In this document: one piece after another, positions 8,051-14,980 of the stretch | Position numbering within the stretch: position 1 is the first letter of the stretch | How the letters are laid out: every line of letters begins with the position of its first letter | From: Clostridia bacterium | Lineage (GTDB): Bacteria; Bacillota; Clostridia; Acetivibrionales; JAFADI01 | NCBI GenBank assembly: GCA_026418695.1 | Contig: JAOAAU010000062.1 | Coordinates: 1 to 55,201, forward strand | Reading direction: 5' to 3' | DNA: 55,201 bases | Notes under the pieces: model-generated | Databases searched by the model: none | What the model saw: the letters and a program-made list of their open reading frames with translations, nothing else | What the model was told of the DNA's origin: nothing | Translations under genes and position numbers: made by a program

Positions 8051-9330
8051 CCCTGTTCCAGGCTCCTTACTGATTTAAGCCTGATGGTGATTGCCGCCAG
8101 GATGACCACAAGGATCCCGAATAGAATGAACATGAATCCTATCCCACGCCCCTGGCCGGTGCCGATAATTCTCCCGACAGTAGAAGCAAGAGCACCATGA
8201 TTCATTAGCAGAGGGGTGAATATGTAATCCGCCAAAATGCCTGCAAAACCATAAGCCAGCGGATAACCCAACTGGGTTACGACGGATATCAGGGACCAGA
8301 CACGGCCTTGTTTTTCATTATCAACATTCTGCCGAATCAGCACCTCCAGACTGGTCTGTACAAATGCCAGAGCGAAGAAGAAAAGAAAACCGGAAATAAC
8401 GATGATGTAGATATTGGTGGAAACTCCGATCAGAGTGTAGAACAGACCGACAAGAGCCAAAAACAAGGACAATGTCCGAACATGATGCTTTGTTCCCCCG
8501 AAGATACCGATCAACAAGCTGCTAACCAGCAATCCCGTTGCACAAATGGATTGTGCAATTCCGAATCCTTTGGGACTGATCAAATTCAGCAGCATAGGAC
8601 CGATGAGTGTCTGCAAAAAACCGATATAGAAGCAAAGCACCGATGTTAAAGTAATTAATACAACGATCCCCCGACTATCCGTAATGGCTAAAAGACCTTC
8701 TTTCATTTCTGAAAGGAAGTGCTGCTTTTCCTGCGGCCTTTGGGTAGGTGTTAGACTCTTTCTAACCCAAAACACTGCAAGTACGGCGATGAGAAATGTC
8801 GAAATATCAATCATGAGAATATACTCTATATCCATCAGGCTGAACAGAATACCGGAGATGACGGGGGATACAAGGTACTGGGAACTTGATGCAAGCTGCA
8901 TCAGTCCACTGGCCCGGGCATACATTTCTTCTGTCAGGAAGTCGGATACAGAGGCTTTGTAAGCCGGATTCTGGAAGGCAGCAAATATTGAACTGATGGC
9001 TGCCCCGGCGTAGATCTGCCACACAGCCAGGTTGCCGGAGATTGTAAAACCAAGGATGAATAACAGGCCCAATGCAGAGCCCAGGTCTCCGATGATCATC
9101 ATCAGTCTCCTGTCAAAACGGTCGGCCAGAACACCACCTACGGGTTTCAGCAGCAGTGAAGGCAGGAAGGAAAACAATATGATCAAGGCATAGCTTGTTG
9201 CACTGTGTGTCTTCTGGTATACAAATACACCAAGAGTAAATGCGGTAAGGCCGCTTCCGATATTGGAAATCAACTGGCCGAACCATACAATGAGGAATTT
9301 AGCGAATAGATTATTTTTTGCAGTATCCAT
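8032..9330 (-). CDS. MFS efflux transporter (12 TM)
   Basis: A 432-residue major facilitator with twelve hydrophobic segments. The motif-A loop between TM2 and TM3 reads GGVLADRFDRRLMM (about residues 63-76), and the sequence resembles the EntS/MefA-like MFS group of macrolide and drug exporters. It starts with ATG directly after the stop of the TetR gene and its ribosome binding site (AGGAGG) lies inside that gene, so the two form one operon. Probably a drug or toxic-metabolite exporter repressed by the adjacent TetR protein; substrate not deducible. Confidence 0.9.
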   Translation of the reverse strand: MDTAKNNLFAKFLIVWFGQLISNIGSGLTAFTLGVFVYQKTHSATSYALIILFSFLPSLLLKPVGGVLADRFDRRLMMIIGDLGSALGLLFILGFTISGNLAVWQIYAGAAISSIFAAFQNPAYKASVSDFLTEEMYARASGLMQLASSSQYLVSPVISGILFSLMDIEYILMIDISTFLIAVLAVFWVRKSLTPTQRPQEKQHFLSEMKEGLLAITDSRGIVVLITLTSVLCFYIGFLQTLIGPMLLNLISPKGFGIAQSICATGLLVSSLLIGIFGGTKHHVRTLSLFLALVGLFYTLIGVSTNIYIIVISGFLFFFALAFVQTSLEVLIRQNVDNEKQGRVWSLISVVTQLGYPLAYGFAGILADYIFTPLLMNHGALASTVGRIIGTGQGRGIGFMFILFGILVVILAAITIRLKSVRSLEQGKASVI

Positions 9331-9972
9331 TTACTTCTGAGCCTCCTTTTGATACATCTCAGCGAGAAAACTGAAAGTTCCTTTTTCAGCGCCCAAGGAC
9401 CTTTCGATGATTGTGGCCATGGCCTTTGCTCGGTTCTGGATTTCTTCCGCAGACCAGTTGAAGAGAACATGTTCAAAAAGGAACTGTGATCCTACCAATA
9501 AAAATTGAACTGTTTCCAGGACATTATCTACCTGAAAAATTCCTTCACGGATACCCTGCTCTATAACCTCCGACAGAATCGGCGATAACTGCAATATGGT
9601 TTCAACATTGGTCTTTTCATGCAGTTCCCGATTCTCTGGAGAATGCAGACTTTCCGTGACATCATGTGCCTCGCTGTAACCTGAACCTTGCCCTCCGAAC
9701 ATAAGCTTTATTTTTTCTATAGCGTTCAAGGATGGGTCGGCAGCAACGGCTCGGGCTTCTTCAACAATCCTATCTAAGAGGCTCTGAACTACAGCAGCCA
9801 TAATATCTTCTTTTGATTGAAAATAGTGGTAGAAAGTGCCTTTGGCTATTCCTATTTTACGGATAATAGCTTCCACGGTTGTAGCCGAATACCCTTGAGT
9901 CTGGAAAAGTTCAAGGGCTGTATCTATAAGCTCTCTACGACGTTCATCCGGTTTTTTTACGATACGGGTCAT
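9331..9972 (-). CDS. TetR family repressor
   Basis: A 213-residue repressor. The HTH (about residues 28-58, TTVEAIIRKIGIAKGTFYHYFQSKEDIM) is typical TetR, and the ligand-binding helical domain follows. ATG at 9972 is chosen because GGAGG is 8 bases upstream; a longer in-frame ATG would place that site inside the coding sequence. A perfect dyad (10018-10034) lies between the -35 and -10 of its promoter, so it almost certainly represses itself and the downstream MFS transporter, with derepression by the exported drug. Confidence 0.92.
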   Translation of the reverse strand: MTRIVKKPDERRRELIDTALELFQTQGYSATTVEAIIRKIGIAKGTFYHYFQSKEDIMAAVVQSLLDRIVEEARAVAADPSLNAIEKIKLMFGGQGSGYSEAHDVTESLHSPENRELHEKTNVETILQLSPILSEVIEQGIREGIFQVDNVLETVQFLLVGSQFLFEHVLFNWSAEEIQNRAKAMATIIERSLGAEKGTFSFLAEMYQKEAQK

Positions 9973-10005
9973 TTCTTTTTCCTCCAACGTTGATTGATTG
10001 ACTCC

Positions 10006-10035
10006 ATCATATCACAATGACCGACGGTCGGTCAA
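10006..10035 (-). promoter_or_regulatory. tetR-MFS promoter with TetR operator
   Basis: On the minus strand TTGACC (10035-10030), an 18-bp spacer and TATGAT (10011-10006) form a promoter. TGACCGACgGTCGGTCA (10018-10034) is a perfect 8+1+8 palindrome covering the -35 and spacer, as expected for a TetR operator that blocks RNA polymerase. Confidence 0.88.
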
Positions 10036-10069
10036 TATATTTGAAATTATTTTTTAAAAGGAATTCTGA

Positions 10070-10324
10070 CATCAATGTAGAATATTCACTTGGAGAAAAA
10101 AGTGGAGTTTTAAAACAAATTCCTATATACAATCATCACCGGATGCCGTAAAAGATGTTGTATATTTTGGTTCAGAAGATGATCGGCTTTATGCAGTGGA
10201 TGCAGCGGCAGGAGGGAAAATACGGGAATACAAGACGGAGGGTGACGCACATTCATACACTGTTGTAAAGGATGGAATCGTGTATGTCGGAAGTTTGCAC
10301 GGATATATGCATGCAATAAACTAA
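10070..10324 (+). pseudogene. Relic of a PQQ-type beta-propeller repeat protein
   Basis: An open frame of about 84 codons with no start codon ends at TAA 10322-10324. It encodes two propeller-type repeats: SSPDAVKDVVYFGSEDDRLYAVDAAAGG followed in pieces by HSYTVVKDGIVYVGSLHGYMHAIN. This is the V-Y-x-G-S-x-D-x-x-L-Y-A-x-D-x-x-x-G pattern of PQQ-like/WD40-like propeller repeats. A TGA at 10067 closes the frame upstream and no ribosome binding site or ATG is present, so it is the C-terminal stump of a deleted gene. Confidence 0.75.
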
Positions 10325-10646
10325 TTGGGCGCATTTTATAAGTACTGGGGGATGCTGACAATATCAAAAAAATGAAAAGATAGAATCAAGGAAATAAAGC
10401 GCTGAAGTATATATTCAGTATTACAGCGGAAACTCATGAATAGGACATGAAAAAGTAAGCGGTTGGTGAATACCAGGAAGCTTGCTTTTTTTTGCATGCT
10501 TCAATATTTTGGGGATAGGTTGGGTTTGCTATAATAAAGTAAATATTGATAAAACTTAAAATATTAATGTTTTTTCAGAAAACATTTACAATAGTTAAAG
10601 AAAAATATACAATTAAATTAAAATTTAAGAAAATGGAGTGCGGAAT
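10325..10646 (+). other. Intergenic region between the propeller relic and lrp-like gene
   Basis: It holds a terminator-like hairpin (10453-10493) and AT-rich sequence with a possible promoter close to the Lrp-like gene; no further gene seen. Confidence 0.5.
10453..10493 (+). terminator. Terminator-like hairpin with T8 tract
   Basis: AAGTAAGC pairs with GCTTGCTT (one G-U), an inner GGT/ACC stem, then eight T residues. It may be the terminator of the lost propeller gene. Confidence 0.6.
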
Positions 10647-11087
10647 ATGGACCAGACGGATTTAAAGATCCTGGATGTACTGAAGGAAAACAGCCGGATA
10701 CCGACTTCTGAAATAAGTAAAAAGGTAAATCTCTCTATTCCGGCTGTAGCAGAAAGAATAAGAAAAATGGAAGATGCAGGGATTATAGAAAAATACACGA
10801 TAAAAATCAATCGAGACAAAACCAATTATAAGCTGCTTGCATTTATCATGATTAGCTTATCCAGAGTAGAGGAGACGGAGGAATTCCGAAAAGCAATCGT
10901 TCAATTGGAGTCCATCCTTGAGGTTCACCACCTGGCAGGAGAATATGATTACCTGGTAAAGGTACTTGTAGAGGATACAAAAGCTTTAGAAGACTTTATA
11001 TCTAATAAACTAAAAAGAATTAAAGGCATCCTCAAGACCAATACAATCATTGCCCTATCCAGTTTGAAAGAGAATATGAATATTTGA
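10647..11087 (+). CDS. Lrp/AsnC family transcriptional regulator
   Basis: A 146-residue feast/famine regulator: N-terminal HTH (DLKILDVLKENSRIPTSEIS and NLSIPAVAERIRKMEDAGII, about residues 4-50) and a C-terminal RAM/ACT-like ligand domain (about 65-140, including HHLAGEYDYLVKV). ATG at 10647 is favoured over GTG 10638 because GGAG overlaps the GTG and is correctly spaced from the ATG. The LysE-type exporter begins 12 bp after its stop; the arrangement matches known Lrp-LysE pairs in which the regulator senses the exported amino acid. Confidence 0.92.
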   Translation: MDQTDLKILDVLKENSRIPTSEISKKVNLSIPAVAERIRKMEDAGIIEKYTIKINRDKTNYKLLAFIMISLSRVEETEEFRKAIVQLESILEVHHLAGEYDYLVKVLVEDTKALEDFISNKLKRIKGILKTNTIIALSSLKENMNI

Positions 11088-11099
11088 GGGGGGATTAAA

Positions 11100-11735
11100 A
11101 TGAGTTTGATCAAAGGTCTCCTGTTTGGATTGACGCTTCAATTGGCCATCGGACCGGTGTTTTTTGCAGTATTGCATAAATCAATCAAAGAGGGCTTTTA
11201 TGAAGCATTCAAGATGGTAATGGGAGTGACACTGGTGGATACTTTTTATATCATATTATCCTTCACAGGAATTGGAGCGCTATTAAAAATCAAGTTTCTT
11301 AACAAGCTGATCTTTTGGGGGGGTGCAGGTGTATTAATCTATTTTGGCTATAAATATATAAAGAGTTTTTTAAAGAATTCCTCAAAAGATAAGGCCGCTT
11401 CCGAAGCAGGAAATGGAGAAGTGATGGCCGACCAGCAATCAAAGAGCAGGGATAGCTTGCTATATGGAGTTAAACTGACTTTGACCAATCCATTGACAAT
11501 AGTTTTCTGGTCCGGTATCTTTGGAGCATTGATCGGGGCTAAAAAACTAGCGGGCCTGCAGGATATTCTGTTTTACTCAGCCGGGTGTGTATTATCCACT
11601 GTTTTATTTTTAGGGATTTTCAGCCTGATTGGCAAATACATAACGCGTTTTTTAAACTCAAAACGATTGAGATATCTGGATTGTGTCGTAGGCGTATTTT
11701 TGGTTCTCTTTGGGTTCAGCATGTTTTTAAAATGA
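11100..11735 (+). CDS. LysE family amino-acid exporter
   Basis: A 211-residue protein with about six transmembrane helices. The N-terminal GLLFGLTLQLAIGPVFFAVLHKSIKEG (in parts, residues 5-32) and the second-half KLTLTNPLTIVFWSGIFG carry the Gly-Pro and Asn-Pro signatures of LysE/RhtB exporters. A charged loop of about 25 residues (95-120) separates the halves. The ribosome binding site is GAGGGGGG. Likely exports an amino acid under control of the preceding Lrp-type protein. Confidence 0.9.
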   Translation: MSLIKGLLFGLTLQLAIGPVFFAVLHKSIKEGFYEAFKMVMGVTLVDTFYIILSFTGIGALLKIKFLNKLIFWGGAGVLIYFGYKYIKSFLKNSSKDKAASEAGNGEVMADQQSKSRDSLLYGVKLTLTNPLTIVFWSGIFGALIGAKKLAGLQDILFYSAGCVLSTVLFLGIFSLIGKYITRFLNSKRLRYLDCVVGVFLVLFGFSMFLK

Positions 11736-11808
11736 GAGTTTACGTCTTTGCTTGATTTTAAATCTATCTTCTTTAATTTTTATGAACTAATCTTTATAAA
11801 AAAAAATG

Positions 11809-11863
11809 GTTGCAAAGGAAACTAATTAATTGTACACTGGAATTAGTTGCAAAGGAAACTAAT
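11809..11863 (+). promoter_or_regulatory. Duplicated MarR operator and promoter
   Basis: GTTGCAAAGGAAACTAAT occurs twice, at 11809-11826 and 11846-11863, 37 bp apart. Each copy contains AGTT-C...G-AACT partial dyad symmetry. A promoter TTGCAA (11810-11815), 17-bp spacer, TACACT (11833-11838) places one copy over the -35 and one just downstream of the start site, a layout suited to autorepression. Confidence 0.8.
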
Positions 11864-11877
11864 ATCGGAGGTTGTCT

Positions 11878-12327
11878 ATGCAGAAGGAATCCCTTGGCAA
11901 ATATATCGCAGCAATTCACAGAAATGCGCAAAGCATCATGAACAGCAAGTTGGCGGACATTGATATAAAACATGGTCAGCATGATTTCTTCTATTTCATT
12001 TCAAGAAATGAAGGCATCAGCCAAAAGGAATTAAGCAGCGCTTTATTTATTGGAAAGTCGACAACTGCAAAAGCTGTCAAGAACTTGATCAACAGCGGAT
12101 ATATCACCAGAGAGCAGGATGAAAAGGATCGGCGTTACAACCGATTGTTCCTAACGGAAAAGGGAAAACAAATCATACCAAAAATCAATTCAACCTTTAC
12201 CGAATTGCTGAATATCTATTTAAAGGATTTATCGGAATATGAATATGAACAAACACTTCAGGTACTCAAAAAAATTCTGAATTGTATCCACAAGGAAAGA
12301 GATAAACTCAATTCCGATGTAGAGTAG
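11878..12327 (+). CDS. MarR family transcriptional regulator
   Basis: A 149-residue winged-helix repressor. The recognition segment QKELSSALFIGKSTTAKAVKNLINSGYI (in parts, about 47-75) and wing REQDEKDRRYNRLFLTEKG (about 76-95) are typical MarR. ATG 11878 is chosen because GGAGG (11867-11871) is 6 bases upstream; an in-frame TTG 6 bases earlier overlaps that site. Two operator copies precede it and an MFS transporter follows after 39 bp, so it most likely represses both genes until a ligand binds. Confidence 0.92.
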   Translation: MQKESLGKYIAAIHRNAQSIMNSKLADIDIKHGQHDFFYFISRNEGISQKELSSALFIGKSTTAKAVKNLINSGYITREQDEKDRRYNRLFLTEKGKQIIPKINSTFTELLNIYLKDLSEYEYEQTLQVLKKILNCIHKERDKLNSDVE

Positions 12328-12366
12328 CTAAGAATAACTGTTTTCACAAGAAGGAAGGGATAGAAA

Positions 12367-13539
12367 TTGAATGAACAGGAAGGGGAAAGGGTACATCTTT
12401 GGACAAAAGATTTTATCCGGATAGCACTATTAAATCTGATGATATTTTTAAGCTTTCAAATGCTGCAGCCGACACTCCCGCTATATATTAAGCAGTTGGG
12501 AGGGGAGAGTCCTATAGTCGGATTGATAGCTGGAGTTTTCACGATCTCATCTTTGATTGCCCGTCCGTTTACAGGTATGGCGCTGGATCGCATCGGACGC
12601 AGAGCGGTTTTTCTTTTTGGATTGGGAGTATTCATTATAGCAGTGTTAGCCTATCAGTGGATTCCAATCATCGGAGCAATTATAGCGCTTCGCTTAATTC
12701 ATGGTCTTGGATGGGGCGCTTGCAGTACAGCAAGCAATACTATCGCTTCAGACTGCATTCCCAAAGAGCGCTTTGGTGAGGGAATGGGATATTTCAGTTT
12801 GGCAAGCAGTATTGCCATGGCTACAGCTCCGGCAGTTGGATTGCATTTGACCTCAAAGTACGGTTTTCATACTTTGTTTTTGATATCTGCAGGGATCATC
12901 GGGTGTGTTTTTCTTTTGGCTTTTACTCTAAAGAATCATCCTATTGATAAAGCAGGAAACACAAAAACAAGGGCTTCGCTTTATGAAAAAGCTTCCGTTC
13001 GTCCTGCCATTGTCATCTTTTTTGTTTCCATGACCTATGGAGCCATCACCAGCTTTATAGCCCTTTACGCACAGCAACAAGGAATTGAGAAAATTGGATT
13101 GTTTTTTACCCTTTATGCACTGGCTTTAATCCTATCCAGGCCTGCCTTTGGCAGTATCTATGATCGACTGGGAGATCAGTATGCAGTCATTCCCGGATTA
13201 GTCTGCTTGCTTATTTCTTTGGTGCTTTTATCAAAAGCTTCCGTACTGCCAATGTTTTTGATCTCTGCCTTTTTATATGGCATTGGGTTTGGTGCCGTAC
13301 AGTCAACATTACAAACGATGGCCGTGGTCAGTATTCCTCCGGGGCGTCGCGGAGCCGCAAATGCAACCTTTTTTACTGGCTTTGACAGCGGAATTGGCTT
13401 GGGAGCAATGATTTTTGGGGCTGTTGCGTCTCTCGTAGGCTATAGCCGGATGTATCTTTGGGGAGCAGCTTCTATTCTGATTGCATGTGTGCTGTATTTT
13501 GTTGTATTGCGAAAACGTGAAGCCTCAGATAAAGAATAG
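12367..13539 (+). CDS. MFS multidrug-type transporter
   Basis: A 390-residue major facilitator with twelve hydrophobic helices. The motif-A loop reads RPFTGMALDRIGRRAVFLFG (about residues 60-79) and a second-half equivalent is RPAFGSIYDRLGDQYAV. Start is TTG 12367, the only in-frame start with a nearby site (AAGGAAGGGA, spacing about 6); the next in-frame ATG would remove the first helix. Second gene of a MarR-controlled operon, probably an efflux pump for the MarR ligand. Confidence 0.9.
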   Translation: MNEQEGERVHLWTKDFIRIALLNLMIFLSFQMLQPTLPLYIKQLGGESPIVGLIAGVFTISSLIARPFTGMALDRIGRRAVFLFGLGVFIIAVLAYQWIPIIGAIIALRLIHGLGWGACSTASNTIASDCIPKERFGEGMGYFSLASSIAMATAPAVGLHLTSKYGFHTLFLISAGIIGCVFLLAFTLKNHPIDKAGNTKTRASLYEKASVRPAIVIFFVSMTYGAITSFIALYAQQQGIEKIGLFFTLYALALILSRPAFGSIYDRLGDQYAVIPGLVCLLISLVLLSKASVLPMFLISAFLYGIGFGAVQSTLQTMAVVSIPPGRRGAANATFFTGFDSGIGLGAMIFGAVASLVGYSRMYLWGAASILIACVLYFVVLRKREASDKE

Positions 13540-13746
13540 GATATTTCAGCATACATAAGCATGACATTTTATAATGCCATTCTCCTGAAAACTCTATACT
13601 GAGACTAGAAAAACTGTTTATGAGCTCATTAGTCAAATCGCTATAGAATCTCACGGACATAGAGTATTGAATTGCTTCTATTCATAATAGTTCCATGATT
13701 TACAATATCAAGTATACGATGGTATAATGAATACGGAGGTAGCCAT

Positions 13747-13968
13747 ATGAAAGCGTATTATTGTTTACTGATCAGTTTGTTTATTCTGCTTAACCTACTG
13801 GGAATATGCCTGTCCATATTCCGCAAACAAAAGTGTAATAATTGTAGTTTTGAATATGAACGTACCACGAAAACTTTTACCAGCCGATGGCCACTCTCCT
13901 CTCCAACGATCAGGGAATATACAAACTGTAATGACTGCCCATTTTCTCAAAAAACTAAGCAGGAATAA
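13747..13968 (+). CDS. Small membrane-anchored CxxC/CxxC protein
   Basis: A 73-residue protein with one N-terminal transmembrane helix (residues about 4-24) and a tail with two Cys pairs, C-N-N-C (31-34) and C-N-D-C (about 61-64), a spacing that could hold zinc. The ATG has an excellent site, ACGGAGGTAGCC. I do not recognise the family. It is isolated, upstream of a convergent RNA gene terminator. Confidence 0.6.
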   Translation: MKAYYCLLISLFILLNLLGICLSIFRKQKCNNCSFEYERTTKTFTSRWPLSSPTIREYTNCNDCPFSQKTKQE

Positions 13969-14020
13969 GTATCTGATAATTTTAATAATCCATACTGCAA
14001 TGCTGAATATTCGCAAAATA

Positions 14021-14050
14021 AAAAGCTTGGATCCAGATCCAAGCTTTTTT
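14021..14050 (-). terminator. Bidirectional terminator behind the tRNA-like gene
   Basis: AAAAGCTTGGATC pairs perfectly with GATCCAAGCTTTT around a 2-base loop, with T runs on both sides. It lies directly after the CCA end of the tRNA-like gene on the minus strand and can also stop the small CDS on the plus strand. Confidence 0.9.
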
Positions 14051-14125
14051 GGTGGGCAATGAGGGGCTCGAACCCTCGACTTTCTCCCCGTTAATTTTAC
14101 AATCTTCCAGCTTAGTGAATTGCCC
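14050..14125 (-). tRNA. tRNA-like RNA with intact acceptor and T arms but no anticodon stem
   Basis: A 76-nt gene of exactly canonical tRNA length. The acceptor stem GGGCAAT/ATTGCCC is perfect, followed by A73 and encoded CCA. The T arm GAGGG-TTCGAGC-CCCTC is perfect. Invariant bases T8, A14, G15, G18, G19, A21, T33, T54, T55, C56, A58 and C61 all sit at their standard positions. The D stem is poor (10-13 ACTA against 22-25 GATT) and the anticodon stem 27-31/39-43 (TAAAA against GGAGA) keeps only one pair. Positions 34-36 read AAC, which would be valine. A consensus promoter and a strong terminator flank it, so it is probably transcribed. It may be a non-decoding tRNA-like RNA or a recently damaged tRNA-Val. 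Confidence 0.65.
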
Positions 14126-14144
14126 GTATTCAATTCGTAATACT

Positions 14145-14173
14145 ATTTTAAATGGAGAATGGACGGCTGTCAA
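14145..14173 (-). promoter_or_regulatory. Consensus promoter of the tRNA-like gene
   Basis: Minus strand TTGACA (14173-14168), 17-bp spacer, TAAAAT (14150-14145). The predicted start near 14138 gives a leader of about 12 bases, normal for a tRNA gene. Confidence 0.85.
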
Positions 14174-14267
14174 GGGTAAATAAATCAAAAAATAGGCATA
14201 GAGAACCATTAACATATTCGTTCGAATGTCGATATTCTTATTGAAGAAACCATCAGGAGGGTTGGTC

Positions 14268-14552
14268 ATGGAGTTTGTTGGAGAGGTTTTACGGGATGTC
14301 AGTTTTGACCCGAATTTTAAAATCAAGTTTTCATATGAGGATAATAATGTCTGCATACTCAAAGGGTTCGCGGAAGTCACGAGAAAAGCACCCAAGCCCG
14401 TCATCCGATTCGATGCGGATACTGAGATGCTCTTAAGGCATACCGATAGAACCAAGCTGGAATTGGAACTTTTAAATATTATGATCAGCTATATTTTTGC
14501 CCATGGCGTAGCCAGAACATGGAAGGGCGGAATCATTCTAAATACTGCTTGA
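14268..14552 (+). CDS. Hypothetical small protein
   Basis: A 94-residue soluble protein starting at ATG 14268 behind AGGAGGG (spacing 7); an earlier in-frame ATG at 14226 has no site. The sequence alternates short beta-like stretches (FKIKFSYEDNNVCILKGFAEV) with a C-terminal helix (ELELLNIMISYIFAHGVART). No transmembrane helix or known motif. The -35 of the riboswitch promoter overlaps its last codons. Family not recognised. Confidence 0.65.
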   Translation: MEFVGEVLRDVSFDPNFKIKFSYEDNNVCILKGFAEVTRKAPKPVIRFDADTEMLLRHTDRTKLELELLNIMISYIFAHGVARTWKGGIILNTA

Positions 14553-14577
14553 CAAGAGCTGGAAATGGAGGTAATAT
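14549..14577 (+). promoter_or_regulatory. Promoter of the riboswitch transcript
   Basis: TTGACA (14549-14554), 17-bp spacer, TAATAT (14572-14577). Transcription would start near 14584, immediately before the aptamer. Confidence 0.85.
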
Positions 14578-14584
14578 TGTGTTT

Positions 14585-14722
14585 GTTAAAGGGGAGTAGT
14601 TTAGATTGCAGAATCAACATCCTGGTTAATTACAGTTTTTAACCTGATTTTGCGGCCCGAAGCGGAAACGAGATTTTTAACATGATCCTTTGGATAAGGG
14701 GTTATGTTAAAAGTCTTTTTTT
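14585..14722 (+). promoter_or_regulatory. Probable yybP-ykoY manganese riboswitch with terminator
   Basis: The leader begins with AAAGGGGAGTAG (14588-14599), the hallmark of yybP-ykoY Mn2+ aptamers, has a second helix GCAGAATCA/TGATTTTGC with an inner GGTTAA/TTAACC hairpin, then GGCCCGAAGCGGAAACGAGA, the position of the conserved GAGAC-like 3' segment. The closing CCTTT (about 14687-14691) can pair with AAAGG of the 5' end or join the terminator hairpin TTTTAACATGATCC/GGGGTTATGTTAAAA plus T7 (14673-14722). This fits an ON switch: Mn2+ holds the aptamer and prevents termination. The downstream CaCA antiporter is one of the protein classes found behind this riboswitch. Confidence 0.7.
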
Positions 14723-14980
14723 AAGGCTTTGCTCAATTCTAAAGGAACGAGTACCGATTCTGCATAGAGAACATTTTGCTTTCTATAGGCTTCTTTAACA
14801 CTTAAATTCATTTAGAAGGTCATATAATATACGTAGACTGGAATAAGCTTCCTTCCCTCGGTTGGATACTATTTTTCATGTGAAAAAGAGGGATGAGAGA
14901 TAGACTTTAGGGAGTATTCCACGTATTATTGTTTGATTGGTTGAAGCTTCAAAAAAATTTTTGAAAGTGTGGTTTCTGAT
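14723..14980 (+). other. Long leader between riboswitch terminator and antiporter gene
   Basis: About 258 bases with no ORF. It holds a TATAAT-like box near 14825 and a nested hairpin around 14852-14902 (CCCTC/GAGGG with inner TTTTTCA/TGAAAAA). It may contain a second promoter or RNA element; nothing decisive. Confidence 0.4.

Noticed and set aside
8684..8962. Plus-strand ORF inside the MFS region
   Set aside because: Antisense shadow of the transporter gene.
14050..14125. tmRNA 3' domain
   Set aside because: The acceptor 5' strand is only 75 bases from the 3' end and there is no tag reading frame.
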